Source: Desertivirga brevis (GTDB lineage: Bacteria; Bacteroidota; Bacteroidia; Sphingobacteriales; Sphingobacteriaceae). From it: a stretch of DNA of 64,000 bases. Location: contig NZ_JAFEWF010000008.1 in NCBI RefSeq assembly GCF_017355835.1, positions 248,001 to 312,000 of the forward strand, read 5' to 3'. Positions 27,301 through 36,000 of this stretch are shown one piece after another. The notes below the pieces were generated by a model, which worked only from the letters and a program-made list of their open reading frames with translations, had not been told where the DNA came from and made no database searches. The translations under genes were made by a program, and so were the position numbers. Each line of letters opens with the position of its first letter. Position 1 is the stretch's first letter.

Positions 27301-28310
27301 TTGGCTGCTGCTAACTCTTCATTTAAAGCTTGCTCTCTTTCCAGCCGAAAAATCTGATTTCTCGAATATGCATTATTAATTAGCGTGCCGGCATTCAAGC
27401 TAACAGTTTCTAGAAACCGTTTATATTCATCATCCAGCCTCTTCCGTGGAGAAATACCAAATAAAATGTACCCAGTTACATTCATGTTACCGTAAGTAAT
27501 AGGGGTAATAAAAGCTTCAATGCACTCTTCCCCATGCTTCGATAATATGGGTTGAGAAAGGTATACCCTTAAGTCTTCTACATGATGTGTACCTTCTCCA
27601 TTTAACCCTGGTAAGGGCCATTTAACTTGAGTTGCTTCCTCTGAAAGTGTTCCTTCGACACTTAGATCCTCAAGTTTTGTCGAAAAATCACTTGAATTGA
27701 CACAAATGAAACTAAATGGAATATCCTCAGTTGCTTCGCTAAGGATTGTTCTTATGCAGAAAATGCTATCATCTATCGATGAAGCGGACCCCAAATTTTT
27801 GAGAAAATCAATGTGTACTTTATTTCGACGCTCATTAATTACCTTGTAAGTTGTTTCAGTTACCGCATTAAATACGCCGCCAATCCGTCCATCGGCGTCT
27901 ATAATAGGAGATAAAGTGTAGTCGAAATAGCATTCCTCCCTATAACCGTTACGCTCCATCAGTAACAGAGCATCAGGTTGCCGAACAGATTCTCCTTTAT
28001 TAAGTACATCTTTCAAATGGAATTCGAGATCTCGCCAGATTTCCGGCCAAACAAGCTCGCCGGCCTTTCCAAGAGCCCAAGGATGCTTATTTCCTGCTAA
28101 TGAACTCCATTCATCGTTGTAAAGTAAAGTAAATTGTTCTCCCCAATATATTGCCACAGGGTATCCTGAGTTGAGACAAATGCTTGCCGCCGACTTTAAA
28201 CTATCAGGCCAGAACTGGGGGGCGCCTAAAATGTTATCACTCCAATTTGCTTCCCGGATCCGTTGGCCCATCTCTCCTCCATTTGGCAAGAAACTATATA
28301 AATGTGTCAT
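24372..28310 (-). CDS. Multi-PAS sensor histidine kinase with C-terminal SpoIIAA/STAS-like domain
   Basis: A 1312-residue soluble hybrid of sensor domains and kinase. It has an N-terminal PAS (about 30-155), a GAF-like segment (about 170-320), a Glu/Asn-rich coiled coil (NEELAAANEELSVINEELHQ), then four more PAS domains with PAC-type motifs, separated by a second coiled coil. HisKA has His945 in ASHELKTPLTSI, and HATPase has NFLTNAMKYS, QDFGIGIAEDHL and GLGLGLFISSE, ending near 1155. The last about 130 residues (starting near SITIKHNQK) resemble a SpoIIAA-like/STAS domain (KVLNDNSNVRGTWSEASDW; LKYFAWIFSNSSFSQ). No transmembrane segment is evident. It probably signals to the receiver downstream. 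Confidence 0.9.
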   Translation of the reverse strand: MTHLYSFLPNGGEMGQRIREANWSDNILGAPQFWPDSLKSAASICLNSGYPVAIYWGEQFTLLYNDEWSSLAGNKHPWALGKAGELVWPEIWRDLEFHLKDVLNKGESVRQPDALLLMERNGYREECYFDYTLSPIIDADGRIGGVFNAVTETTYKVINERRNKVHIDFLKNLGSASSIDDSIFCIRTILSEATEDIPFSFICVNSSDFSTKLEDLSVEGTLSEEATQVKWPLPGLNGEGTHHVEDLRVYLSQPILSKHGEECIEAFITPITYGNMNVTGYILFGISPRKRLDDEYKRFLETVSLNAGTLINNAYSRNQIFRLEREQALNEELAAANEELSVINEELHQTQQNLFALNNELEDRVRIRTQDLALSESRFRRMIEQAPAAMAVFRGDDLTISLANTPALELAEKTSEIINKPLLEALPEVKEQPIYEILYNVYRSGTAFKGYEIPVTLNKKGIMETGYYNVSYTPMYEEEKIVGVLQVSYDVTSQVLSKKKIEESESSLRSLIETAPYALMLLKGQELRIELANQEIATLWDRPLGEIKGRTLMEVLPELEDQPFPRLLKEVYDTKKPYRQEEEVFYVNTNNGPATKYVSFSYNPLLNNEGESIGIIVAANDITALVESRNMLEASYEEQQALNEEVTATNEELAAANEELLSTNEELARIRQHLEETVHKLADKEARIRFMVADAPVAIGVLTGKELIIESANKQILELWGKTDVIVGQPLIVALPELEGQPFLQILNDVMSTGNAFRGNEVKAYLERKGNLEECYFNFVYHPLKDDNEATFSIMVVAIDVTQQVAARRHIEESEKRFKFMLNAIPQQVWTAKPSGELDYVNEIVCKDFGYTVDEVVGHGWQKFIHPEDLPDCLENWTKSLQSGERYMYEFRLRMANGEYVWHLAQAVPYIENNEITLWLGTNTNIDLQKRNDQKKDEFLSIASHELKTPLTSIKAFNQLIQRTKDTSKLGNFIQKSAEHIFRLEKLINDLLDVTKINAGKMIYNIEPFSFLKMLTNSIESVQHTAIKHKIELEASEDVIFKGDQLRLEQVMHNFLTNAMKYSPDADKVTVNYKVEQDNIIVAVQDFGIGIAEDHLDRLFDRYYRVDNTAMRFEGLGLGLFISSEILKRHKGSFWIESELGKGSTFYFRLPLQPEKEQIPLILDENYYQDPSITIKHNQKQNCLEVDWIGFHDLDSVQKGCLKMLEMLKKHKCDKVLNDNSNVRGTWSEASDWVGKEWFPLMEQAGLKYFAWIFSNSSFSQMSAKKSIDVKMGNVITQFFTDISLADRWLCNSGCLSKMQGGDLTLEKDLLQ

Positions 28311-28924
28311 GGAAATTTCTAAAAAATTTAATTGTTGTCACTTCTTCCCCAGTCCGTTAAGGGAAATATCCTGTCCTCTCTTTCCTGTCGGAAACTTAGA
28401 GTGGAAAATAATATGGTTAACAAAAAATTGCACTATATCTTCAGCTGGGTTAAATGGACCACCAAACGAGGTGTTAAGCTTTTAACTTTGTTATTTGGAA
28501 TTGAATGCCTATAGGTCCGGATCAATCTACTTTTCATTTGCAATGGTCATATGGATTAAACTGGTATTTGCGAGGGCAACATCTATATCTAGACACAAGC
28601 TCCGTAATTCTACAGAATTTAGATCAAGTTTATGCTGTAAGACTGCCATTGGCCTACCGGAGTATAATGGTAAGAATTTTTTAAGGCTTGAGTTCTTAAA
28701 AACCTTTTTTATGCAGAGAGGAATGGTAAAATCCCCATATTTATTTCCTGTTAACTTTTCTAAATGTGATGACATTTACTGCTATACAAATAACAGGTGG
28801 TATTGTTTTTGACTAAACGAAAATAATTTATGTGCCTAATTTTTCTAATTTCCGGTTTTGGAAGGGTGAATCCTTATTCGACAAATATTATGCAAAGCAG
28901 CAAATAAAAAAGTCTGTAAAAACA
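28311..28924. other. Intergenic region, mostly empty
   Basis: AT-rich sequence between the large kinase and the tRNA-Leu terminator. One candidate small ORF on the minus strand is listed separately. I see no repeat, RNA or strong promoter in the rest. Confidence 0.5.
28527..28775 (-). CDS. Possible small hypothetical protein
   Basis: An 82-residue ORF starting MSSHLEKLTGNKYGDFTIPL and ending HMTIANEK. The amino-acid composition is plausible for a soluble protein. There is no recognisable family, no good ribosome-binding site or promoter, and no operon context. The opposite strand also has open frames that look worse. I keep it only as a possibility; it may be a gene remnant or chance. Confidence 0.25.
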   Translation of the reverse strand: MSSHLEKLTGNKYGDFTIPLCIKKVFKNSSLKKFLPLYSGRPMAVLQHKLDLNSVELRSLCLDIDVALANTSLIHMTIANEK

Positions 28925-28955
28925 AAAGGACAGAACAATAATTGTTCTGTCCTTT
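28925..28955 (-). terminator. Terminator of the first tRNA-Gly/tRNA-Leu operon
   Basis: A 15-bp perfect inverted repeat (AAAGGACAGAACAAT/ATTGTTCTGTCCTTT), just 3' of tRNA-Leu, followed on the minus strand by TTTTGTTTTT. Confidence 0.9.
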
Positions 28956-28957
28956 AC

Positions 28958-29046
28958 TGGTACTCGGGGCGGGAATCGAACCCGCACGACCTTTAAGGGT
29001 CACAGGATTTTAAGTCCTGCGTGTCTACCAGTTCCACCACCCGAGC
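28958..29046 (-). tRNA. tRNA-Leu (anticodon UAA), CCA encoded
   Basis: The minus-strand sequence begins GCTCGGGTGGTGGAACTGG and ends CCCGAGTACCA. The acceptor stem GCTCGGG/CCCGAGT forms with a terminal G-U. There is a long variable arm, and the T-loop GTTCGATTC is present. The anticodon loop in GGACTTAAAATCC reads UAA. It is second in an operon after tRNA-Gly. An identical gene body recurs at 51035-51123. Confidence 0.97.
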
Positions 29047-29082
29047 AGGCTTATTCCGAATAACCGGAATTGAAGAACCTTT

Positions 29083-29158
29083 TGGAGCGAAAGACGAGAT
29101 TCGAACTCGCGACCCCAACCTTGGCAAGGTTGTGCTCTACCAACTGAGCTACTTTCGC
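29083..29158 (-). tRNA. tRNA-Gly (anticodon GCC), CCA encoded
   Basis: The minus-strand body runs GCGAAAGTAGCTCAGTTGG to CTTTCGCTCCA, with acceptor GCGAAAG/CTTTCGC. The anticodon loop CTTGCCAAG reads GCC. The T-arm GAGTTCGAATCTC is intact. It is the first gene of the tRNA-Gly/tRNA-Leu operon. A second copy at 51196-51268 has the same body but lacks an encoded CCA. Confidence 0.97.
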
Positions 29159-29190
29159 ACTTTCCCTACCGTTTGTTGCGATTGGGAGTG

Positions 29191-29221
29191 CAAATATAGA
29201 TATAATAATACATTGGTCAAG
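29191..29221 (-). promoter_or_regulatory. Promoter of the first tRNA-Gly/tRNA-Leu operon
   Basis: On the minus strand: CTTGAC at the -33 position, 19-nt spacer, TATATTTG (exact TAnnTTTG) at 29198-29191. It lies 33 bp upstream of the tRNA-Gly body. The second tRNA pair has the same arrangement. Confidence 0.7.
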
Positions 29222-29281
29222 GTTTTTTTGAAAAAGTGAATAAGCTTGTATCTTAACGCTTGAATACGAGAATTTTAATTT

Positions 29282-29311
29282 TTTGAGGAACGACAACAAT
29301 CCTTACTTTTG
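29282..29311 (+). promoter_or_regulatory. Consensus promoter for the small membrane protein at 29327
   Basis: TTTG at 29282-29285, an 18-nt spacer, TACTTTTG (exact TAnnTTTG) at 29304-29311. The leader to the ATG is only about 10 nt. Confidence 0.65.
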
Positions 29312-29326
29312 CCCCTTTTTAAGCAC

Positions 29327-29620
29327 ATGTTTCATATACTTCTTCATTTTTTAGTCCCAGCCATTGTTGCCTTTCTTTTTTACAGAAGTTCAACTTTGAA
29401 GGCTTGGCTGGTTATGATAGCTACGATGGCAGTAGACGTGGATCATCTGCTAGCAAATCCAATCTACGACCCAAATCGTTGTAGTGTGGGCTTTCATCCA
29501 CTTCATTCTTATATCGCCATTGTTATTTACGCTTTGATGTTTTTTGTGCCAAAGTTTAGACTGGTAGCTTTGGGCCTTCTTATCCATATGGCACTCGATT
29601 ATATTGACTGTTTTGTCTAA
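29327..29620 (+). CDS. Small membrane protein, DUF6122-like
   Basis: A 97-residue protein from the ATG at 29327 (MFHILLHFLVPAIVAFLFY); an upstream TTG at 29309 lies inside the -7 box and is not the start. It has hydrophobic helices around 5-20, 28-45, 62-78 and 80-95. Conserved-looking polar motifs are MAVDVDHLLANPIYDPNRCSVGFHPLHS and LIHMALDYIDC, with Asp and His residues that resemble metal ligands seen in the YdjM-type hydrolase superfamily. Family call is from pattern memory; function unknown. Confidence 0.75.
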   Translation: MFHILLHFLVPAIVAFLFYRSSTLKAWLVMIATMAVDVDHLLANPIYDPNRCSVGFHPLHSYIAIVIYALMFFVPKFRLVALGLLIHMALDYIDCFV

Positions 29621-29978
29621 GGTTTTAATTGTTAACTGTAAAATAAGAAAAGCAGCTTTTTTATGTATTGTCAGGCAATGGTTAAAATAGCCCAAAATTA
29701 GTTTAATTAGTCTTTCGAATTTAATAGTATAGATTTTTTATTCGTTAATTTGAACCACCAGCCGATAATGATTTCGAGCTGCAATTAGAGTTACATCCGT
29801 TATCTGAAAAGTTGTTCATTTACCGAAAGAAGGTAAATTCCTCTTCTCTTCAATTGCAGATTTGTTTATTGGGTCTAATTGATTTGCCGCTATTTATTTA
29901 TATGTTATCTACATCAAAACAACAGTACATTTCCAATCTGCTTGCGGAGGGTGAAAAGGAGAAGAAAGGCATTTTACT
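29621..29978. other. Intergenic region ahead of gtrA-like gene
   Basis: About 360 bp without a convincing gene. It contains a short hairpin ATTTACC/GGTAAAT around 29818-29838 and a purine-rich GGAGAAGAAAGG just upstream of the TTG start of the next gene. No exact consensus promoter was found. Confidence 0.5.
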
Positions 29979-30407
29979 TTGAGAAAAGCTCTTTTAACTT
30001 TTGGCAAGGCACAGGTTGCTGCCTTATCAGGCGGTTTATCCGACTACGCTATAATGATTGCCTTAACCGAGGTATTTCTAGTGAAATATACGATTTCTAT
30101 TGTATTTAGCGGGATTGTTGGAGCTGCAATTAATTTTTCACTAAATAGACGCTGGGCTTTTTCTAACGAAGATTTTCAAAGTTCATTAAGGAGCCAAATA
30201 GTTAAGTTTTCTATAGTAATAGGAGGGAGTGTTTTATTGAAATCGGCTGGAACTTACTTATTAACTGAAACCACAGGATTAGATTATAAGGTTAGTCGGG
30301 TTGCTGTTGATCTGCTTATTTCCTACAGTTTCAATTACCCTTTAATTCGGTACTGGGTTTTTAAAAGAGTTAAACCAGACTTGGAATCTGTAATCTTTGC
30401 TCAATAG
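29979..30407 (+). CDS. GtrA-family membrane protein
   Basis: A 142-residue integral membrane protein of the GtrA family, small four-helix proteins thought to move or flip polyprenyl-linked sugars for cell-surface glycosylation. Typical features: GGLSDYAIMIALTEVF, then SGIVGAAINFSLNRRWAF, with the conserved NFxxNRxWxF motif, and SYSFNYPLIRYWVFKR near the C-terminus. The only in-frame start near the beginning is TTG at 29979, preceded by a purine-rich ribosome-binding region. No glycosyltransferase gene is adjacent. Confidence 0.88.
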   Translation: MRKALLTFGKAQVAALSGGLSDYAIMIALTEVFLVKYTISIVFSGIVGAAINFSLNRRWAFSNEDFQSSLRSQIVKFSIVIGGSVLLKSAGTYLLTETTGLDYKVSRVAVDLLISYSFNYPLIRYWVFKRVKPDLESVIFAQ

Positions 30408-30475
30408 GTTTAAGAAGCGATAAAAGAAAATTTTAATTGCAGAATTTCATTAAAATTGCTTTAGTTTGCATCAAT

Positions 30476-30548
30476 GACTTGGTAGCTCAGTTGGTAGAGC
30501 AACTGACTCTTAATCAGTGGGTCGAGAGTTCGAATCTCTCCCAGGTCA
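30476..30548 (+). tRNA. tRNA-Lys (anticodon CUU)
   Basis: The body starts GACTTGGTAGCTCAGTTGG and ends CCCAGGTCA. Acceptor is GACTTGG/CCAGGTC with one U-G pair. The anticodon loop CTCTTAA in CTGACTCTTAATCAG reads CUU, and the T-arm GAGTTCGAATCTC is intact. CCA is not fully encoded (CCT follows). A promoter-like TAGTTTG lies just upstream, one base short of the consensus. Confidence 0.95.
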
Positions 30549-30556
30549 CCTGAAGA

Positions 30557-30596
30557 AAAACCGTTTCTATTAAAAATAGAGGCGGTTTTTTCTTTT
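30557..30596 (+). terminator. Intrinsic terminator of tRNA-Lys
   Basis: AAAACCG/CGGTTTT with inner stem CTATT/AATAG, followed by a T-rich tail. Confidence 0.85.
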
Positions 30597-30670
30597 ATAG
30601 GGAAAATTGCTAAAGCTTTTTAGCTTCTTCCTGAGGCTATCGGTAACTTACTCTGTCAAAATTTTAAGTA

Positions 30671-30708
30671 GTGTTAAAAACAAAAGGGCTGACCTTCCAG
30701 ATCAGCCC
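30671..30708 (-). terminator. Intrinsic terminator downstream of susD
   Basis: On the minus strand GGGCTGATC pairs with GGTCAGCCC (one U-G) around a TGGAA loop, followed by TTTTGTTTTT. It lies about 120 bp past the SusD stop. Confidence 0.85.
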
Positions 30709-30830
30709 CGCATAAACTAACAACATTAAAAAATTTTTAAGAAAGACTATTTCAAAGTCCTATCAACCCCTAACTGCTAGATGCAGATAATTAATTATTA
30801 GCTAGGGGCAGCCGAAGGACCACTCAAATA

Positions 30831-32891
30831 CTAATATCCGTTCGTTCCGAATTCATTTCCATTATTAATTTGATTGAGGAAGTTAAATGGAATTGGACGG
30901 TTATAATGCTTGGTTGGACTGAAGTTAGTGAAAGCAGTTTTGTTAAAGTTTTGCAAGCGGCTTTCAAAAGCTCTATTCCTTTTTAATAAAGGCCAGCGAT
31001 TAAATTCTCCACAAAGTTCCCTGGCGTACTCGTCAAAAACATCATTCATTGTAGCGTTGCTCAATTGCATTCCAGTACCTGCATTGAAGTCAGCGGCATT
31101 CCTGCAAGCACGTCGACGCAATTCGTTCAGGTACTGTGCTGCCGTGCTTCCTCCACCTCCGTTTACATGAAGCGTTGCTTCAGCGGCTATTAAATACACT
31201 TCAGCCATGCGCATGATCATAATATTCCCCAGCTTCTGTTGGAAATTGCTGCCTAGCCAGGAGCCGTCGAAGTTATGATTGAACTTCATCATTGCCGGAA
31301 AGAGGTTGGCAAGGTTTGTAGGTGTTAATCCGTTATTAGAAGTGACAGCTTTGTACGTGCTACCGGTTGGGTCAGACATGTCGAACAGGTCGTCAATGTT
31401 TACAGTTACATAAGCCCTTGCTCTTTTTTCGGCTGCAGTAAGAGGCTCTTTACTTAGATATGCAAAGAATCTGTCTTCATCTGGTGCTAATGGGTAAGGA
31501 TGAACGTTTGCGTTTGCCACATCCTGTAAAGCAGAGATCGAACCTGTATAAACCCCTTTCGGCCATACTTTAGGGATATATTGCCAAGAGGCAAATTGTG
31601 AAGCATTACGTGCGTTAACATCAATATACGGATAAATCTTTTTGCCAACATGTGAAGGATCAATACCATATTTAGTAGCCATTGCAGTTGTAAGGGTAAC
31701 CGTTGCAGCAGCGTAAGTTACATTAGCTGGACCTGGAGTAGAAGTTCCAAGACTAGCCCTTGCCTGCTCGCCGGAGTAATTAGTAAAGGCAGTAGCAAAA
31801 GTGTTTTCCCAACGTTTATCGTAATTCGCGTTAAAGCAATTAATTAGATATTTTGTTGGAGCTATAAATTGCTGATTTAAGCGCCCATAGTAGGCATTTG
31901 TAGTATTTGAATTAACACCTCTTCTTAATACGTCTCCGGTTCCAAAAGCATCATCAAATTTGGGATAATAATGGAGATATAAGTTCGGCCTGGAGTTTCC
32001 GCTAAAAACATCGTAGGATGGATTGTAAGGATTCAATCCATATGCAGTAAACAAAGCTTCGGTATTGTTCCTGTTGTTTGCAGAAGCAAATACCTTAGAG
32101 AAATCATCATAAAGCATTGCCCCATATTGTGCCTTATTAATAATCAGATCGTCTGCAACTTCTTTAGCACGAAGCCAATATGATTTACCTCCTTCATTCA
32201 AACCCTCACCCGCACCTTGTGCGTAAACGCGTGCAAGGAGGCCTAATGCCGCTTTTTTTGTTGCTCTTTGAGGATTGCCTTGATAAGGTTGAACGGGTAG
32301 GTTTTGAGACGCCGCAGTTAGATCAGCAATAATTTGAATATAAATCTCGGGAACAGTACTACGCACAGGATTTAAGCTATTTGTTGGATCACTAGTTAAA
32401 ATCAACGGAACATTCCCAAAATGAGTTACCAGAACGGAATAATAATAAGCCCTCAGAAACTGAGCTTCAGCTACCAATACTTTAATATCATTTGGATCAC
32501 CGTCTTTTAATTTCGCAGAAAGCTCAATGGTCTTATTACAGTCCTTAATCGGCCCCCAGGCATATTCCCACACATTTCTTACCACACCCGAGCTGTTAGT
32601 GAACTCCTCATAGGCCATAACATCCTTATATTGATTATGATTATTGTATGGAAATGTCCAAAGGTCGGTTCCAACCTCTGAAGCAATTCCAAATTGGGCA
32701 CCGATAAGTGAACCCCAGAGGCCACTATAACAGTTGGATTGAAATGCTCTCCATCCATTGAAGTCACGCAAAACGTTTTCCTCCGACAATGATGTGGGGT
32801 TGAATTCTTCTAACTTGCAGGATGGTACGCTTAGTGCAACAAGCAAACCAATCCCATATCTGTATATTACTCTCTTTATTTGAATTTTCAT
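30831..32891 (-). CDS. SusD/RagB-family surface glycan- or nutrient-binding lipoprotein
   Basis: A 686-residue outer-membrane lipoprotein. The signal peptide has lipobox SVPSC (Cys25), followed by the SusD-type helical TPR-like fold: LEEFNPTSLSEENVLRDFNGW at the mature N-terminus, and AEAQFLRAYYYSVLVTHFGNVPLI. The C-terminal part carries family signatures MRMAEVYLIAAEATL, YLNELRRRACRNA and DEYARELCGEFNRWPLLKR. It caps the SusC partner upstream and should capture an oligomeric nutrient. No enzyme or regulator gene lies beside the pair, so the substrate is unknown. It is somewhat longer than the usual 500-600 residues. Confidence 0.95.
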   Translation of the reverse strand: MKIQIKRVIYRYGIGLLVALSVPSCKLEEFNPTSLSEENVLRDFNGWRAFQSNCYSGLWGSLIGAQFGIASEVGTDLWTFPYNNHNQYKDVMAYEEFTNSSGVVRNVWEYAWGPIKDCNKTIELSAKLKDGDPNDIKVLVAEAQFLRAYYYSVLVTHFGNVPLILTSDPTNSLNPVRSTVPEIYIQIIADLTAASQNLPVQPYQGNPQRATKKAALGLLARVYAQGAGEGLNEGGKSYWLRAKEVADDLIINKAQYGAMLYDDFSKVFASANNRNNTEALFTAYGLNPYNPSYDVFSGNSRPNLYLHYYPKFDDAFGTGDVLRRGVNSNTTNAYYGRLNQQFIAPTKYLINCFNANYDKRWENTFATAFTNYSGEQARASLGTSTPGPANVTYAAATVTLTTAMATKYGIDPSHVGKKIYPYIDVNARNASQFASWQYIPKVWPKGVYTGSISALQDVANANVHPYPLAPDEDRFFAYLSKEPLTAAEKRARAYVTVNIDDLFDMSDPTGSTYKAVTSNNGLTPTNLANLFPAMMKFNHNFDGSWLGSNFQQKLGNIMIMRMAEVYLIAAEATLHVNGGGGSTAAQYLNELRRRACRNAADFNAGTGMQLSNATMNDVFDEYARELCGEFNRWPLLKRNRAFESRLQNFNKTAFTNFSPTKHYNRPIPFNFLNQINNGNEFGTNGY

Positions 32892-33003
32892 TTTCTATTA
32901 TTTTTTATCGGTTTCCAGCAATGACCTGGTATTAGATGTTCTTAGACCAATTAAGCAAAGCCTTTCCATCTCATCTTGCCAATTGCTGTTAATAGCTTTA
33001 TTG

Positions 33004-36000
33004 TTATAGGGTTACATTTAGGCCTACCACAATTTGCTTGGTTAATGGGTAATCAAGTTCCCCATTCATCTCAGGATCATACTGTTTCAGGAAATGACTT
33101 TTTGATACTACCAAAGGGTTGGTGATAGTTCCATATACCCTAAGTCGCTGCATAGCTACCTTTTTAACCAAATTGGCAGGTAAAGTATAACCCAAGGTTA
33201 CGTTCTTAATCTTGAAAAAAGAGCCATCCACATAGTTCAGACCAGAAAAACCAGTCATTGTAGAACTTGATGCCAGATAGTTCATTACTGGAAAATCATT
33301 TGTTGGATTTTCAGGGGTCCAGTAGTTGAAATTGGCTGGAATTGTTCTTGCAGGACTAGCGTTGGTGGCAAGCGAATTGGGCTGATACCATCCCATCATG
33401 TTGTAATTGATCATTTGTCCCCACCTGAAATACGCGTAGACACCTAGGTCAATTCCTTTGTACTTAAATCCATTTTGAATACCTAAAGACCAATCAGGAT
33501 TGTTTTTTCCGAGGATCTGAAAGTCATTGTTACTATAGCTGTATCTTGAATTAGCAGCTGTAAGTCCAGAATTGTAAGGTTGTGCATCTGCAAGATTGTT
33601 ATAATAGTAAGTTTTAGTTCCATCTGCCGCTTCTTTTACATATACACCTGTTGCAAGGCGGCTCATGCCTGGTACATTTACTTTTAGATCACCTGGGCGC
33701 TTATTGAACACTGCAGCATCTGCTTCTTCTCCAATTTGCCAAACTCCATCCAATTTGAAATTACGGAAAGAGTTAACCGATTCGCCTAAGCTCAATGTAT
33801 AATTTCCATTAGCAATATTATTCGCCACGCCTCCAGTTAATCTAAGGATCCTCTCTCTATTGCGCGCAAAAGCAGCAGAGGTGCTCCATTGGAAATTCCT
33901 CGTAACAATATTCTTCGTATTTAAAGTAATCTCCAGCCCTCGGTTTTTTGTACCAGCAATATTGATATTGGTTTGATATGGGGTTCCGGGCCTGTAATAT
34001 CCGCTCGTAATAGGCGAGGTTACACTATAAATTACACCATCCGTTTTTGTGATATAGTGATCTAAAGCCAGGTCTATACGACCTTTAAGAAATCCTGCAT
34101 CTATTCCAAAGTTTGTACTTGTAGATCTTTCCCAGCGAAGGTTAGGATTTGTAACAAATGGTGAATTTCTAAAAATGGGTTGTGTTATCCCTCCCAGCGA
34201 CATATTATTGTTCTCAACAATAGAAACGGAGGTATACGGAGCAATACTAGACACCCCAGTAATACCCCAACTTCCTCTAAATTTCAAGTTGTCCAAATAG
34301 CGTTTTGTGCCTGCCATAAATTTCTCGTCAGAAATTCTCCATCCAGCGGCAAATGCAGGAAAAGTATCCCACTGGTTTGTTTCATACAAAACCGAAGATC
34401 CGTCCCGACGAACCAAAGCAGAGAAGAGATATTTACCTAAATAGGAGTAATTTACCCTTCCCATTAGTCCAAAGGTCTTTTGCATTGTATACCCCGACGT
34501 GGCTATTGTATTCTGATCACCCGTAAACTTGTACCACTGAAAATTGTTCGAGGTAATATTACTTTGATTCATTTCCGTATTGGTGTTCTGGTTATGGAAA
34601 AAGGACGTCACTCCAGTAAAAGTGAAATCGTGGTCCTTTGCAACCTTCAGATTGTATGTTAAGACGTTCTCCCATTGATATTGTTGAAAGCGGTTCTGAG
34701 TAATGCGTGCACGTGCAATTCCTGCGTTGGCATAAGTATAACTTACTGAACCTATCCCATCAAACCTGTAGGTGTTTGAATAATTTAAATGAGCTCCAGC
34801 CCTGCTAAGAAGGGTTAAACCTTTCAATGGTCTGATTTCTAAATAGGGGTTTAGAAATAACTTCGTATTGTTATCTACATTTCCATAAACCCCTGGTTGA
34901 TAATCAAGAAGAAGATTATAAACGTTATTGCCTAAATCGGTGTTTAAGGTACCGTCCTCTTTGTAGGGCTTCACTAAAGGATCTGTAACTAGCGCATTTT
35001 CTAATTTGTCCTGAGCCTTATCTCTATCAACGTATGAAGCCTGAAGGTTTCCGCCTATCGAAATCCATTTCCTTATTTTATGGTCAATGCGCATACTTGT
35101 AGAGTAGAGTTTATATTGATCTCCTCTGTACTGTCCGTTTTCGTCGGTATAGTTGAAAGACAAATAGCCTTTAGTTGCATCATTGCCCCCAGACACTCCT
35201 AAGCTGTAGTTTTGAGTGGCTGCGCTTTTACGCAAGAACTGCTCTGCCCAGTTAACGAAATTACCTTCCCGGAATATTTGGTACCGGGCTGATCCAAAAA
35301 TAGTTTCATCATCATTCGGGGATTGCCAAAGAGCGCCTGTAGTTGTCCATTTGTTCGCTGCCGGATCCCAAACATATTTGTAGGCATCTCTTTTTGCTTG
35401 TAAATAAGCATCTCCCGTGCGAACTTCCGGAGTAACAGACCATCCGTTATTCCCATAGTAGGAATTAAAGTCGATACTTAATTTTCCGGCTTTTCCACTT
35501 TTGGTTGTAATAATAATTACCCCGTTGGCACCTTGGGCACCATATGTTGCTGTAGAGGAAGCATCTTTTAAAACCTCAATCGATTCAATGTCGTAAGGAT
35601 TTAACGTTGCGTAGTCTCCGGGTAGGCCATTGATAATAAATAGGGGAGTAGCACTCGCTGATATTGATCTGGTACCGCGCAATTGCAGGTTTACACCTTC
35701 TCCAGGCTGTCCTGATGAACGTGTAATATCCAAACCTGCAACTCTTCCCTGTAACGACTCCATTGGATTCGGGCCAGGTCTAGCGGTAATTTCATCAGGT
35801 TTCACTGAGGCAACTGATCCTGTAAGATCGCGTTTTTTAACAGTACCATAGCCCACTACCACAACTTCATTCAAAGATTTGTCAGTGGGTTGAAGTGATA
35901 CATTAATTGCTGTTCCTTCGGCACCCACCTTAACTTCTGTTTCGCCATATCCAATAAAGCTGACAACAAGGACATCTCCTGTAGATGCATTTATAACAAA

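Noticed and set aside
29879..30109. 76-codon ORF overlapping gtrA
   Set aside because: Shadow of the GtrA gene in another frame; Cys/Arg-rich translation with no pattern.
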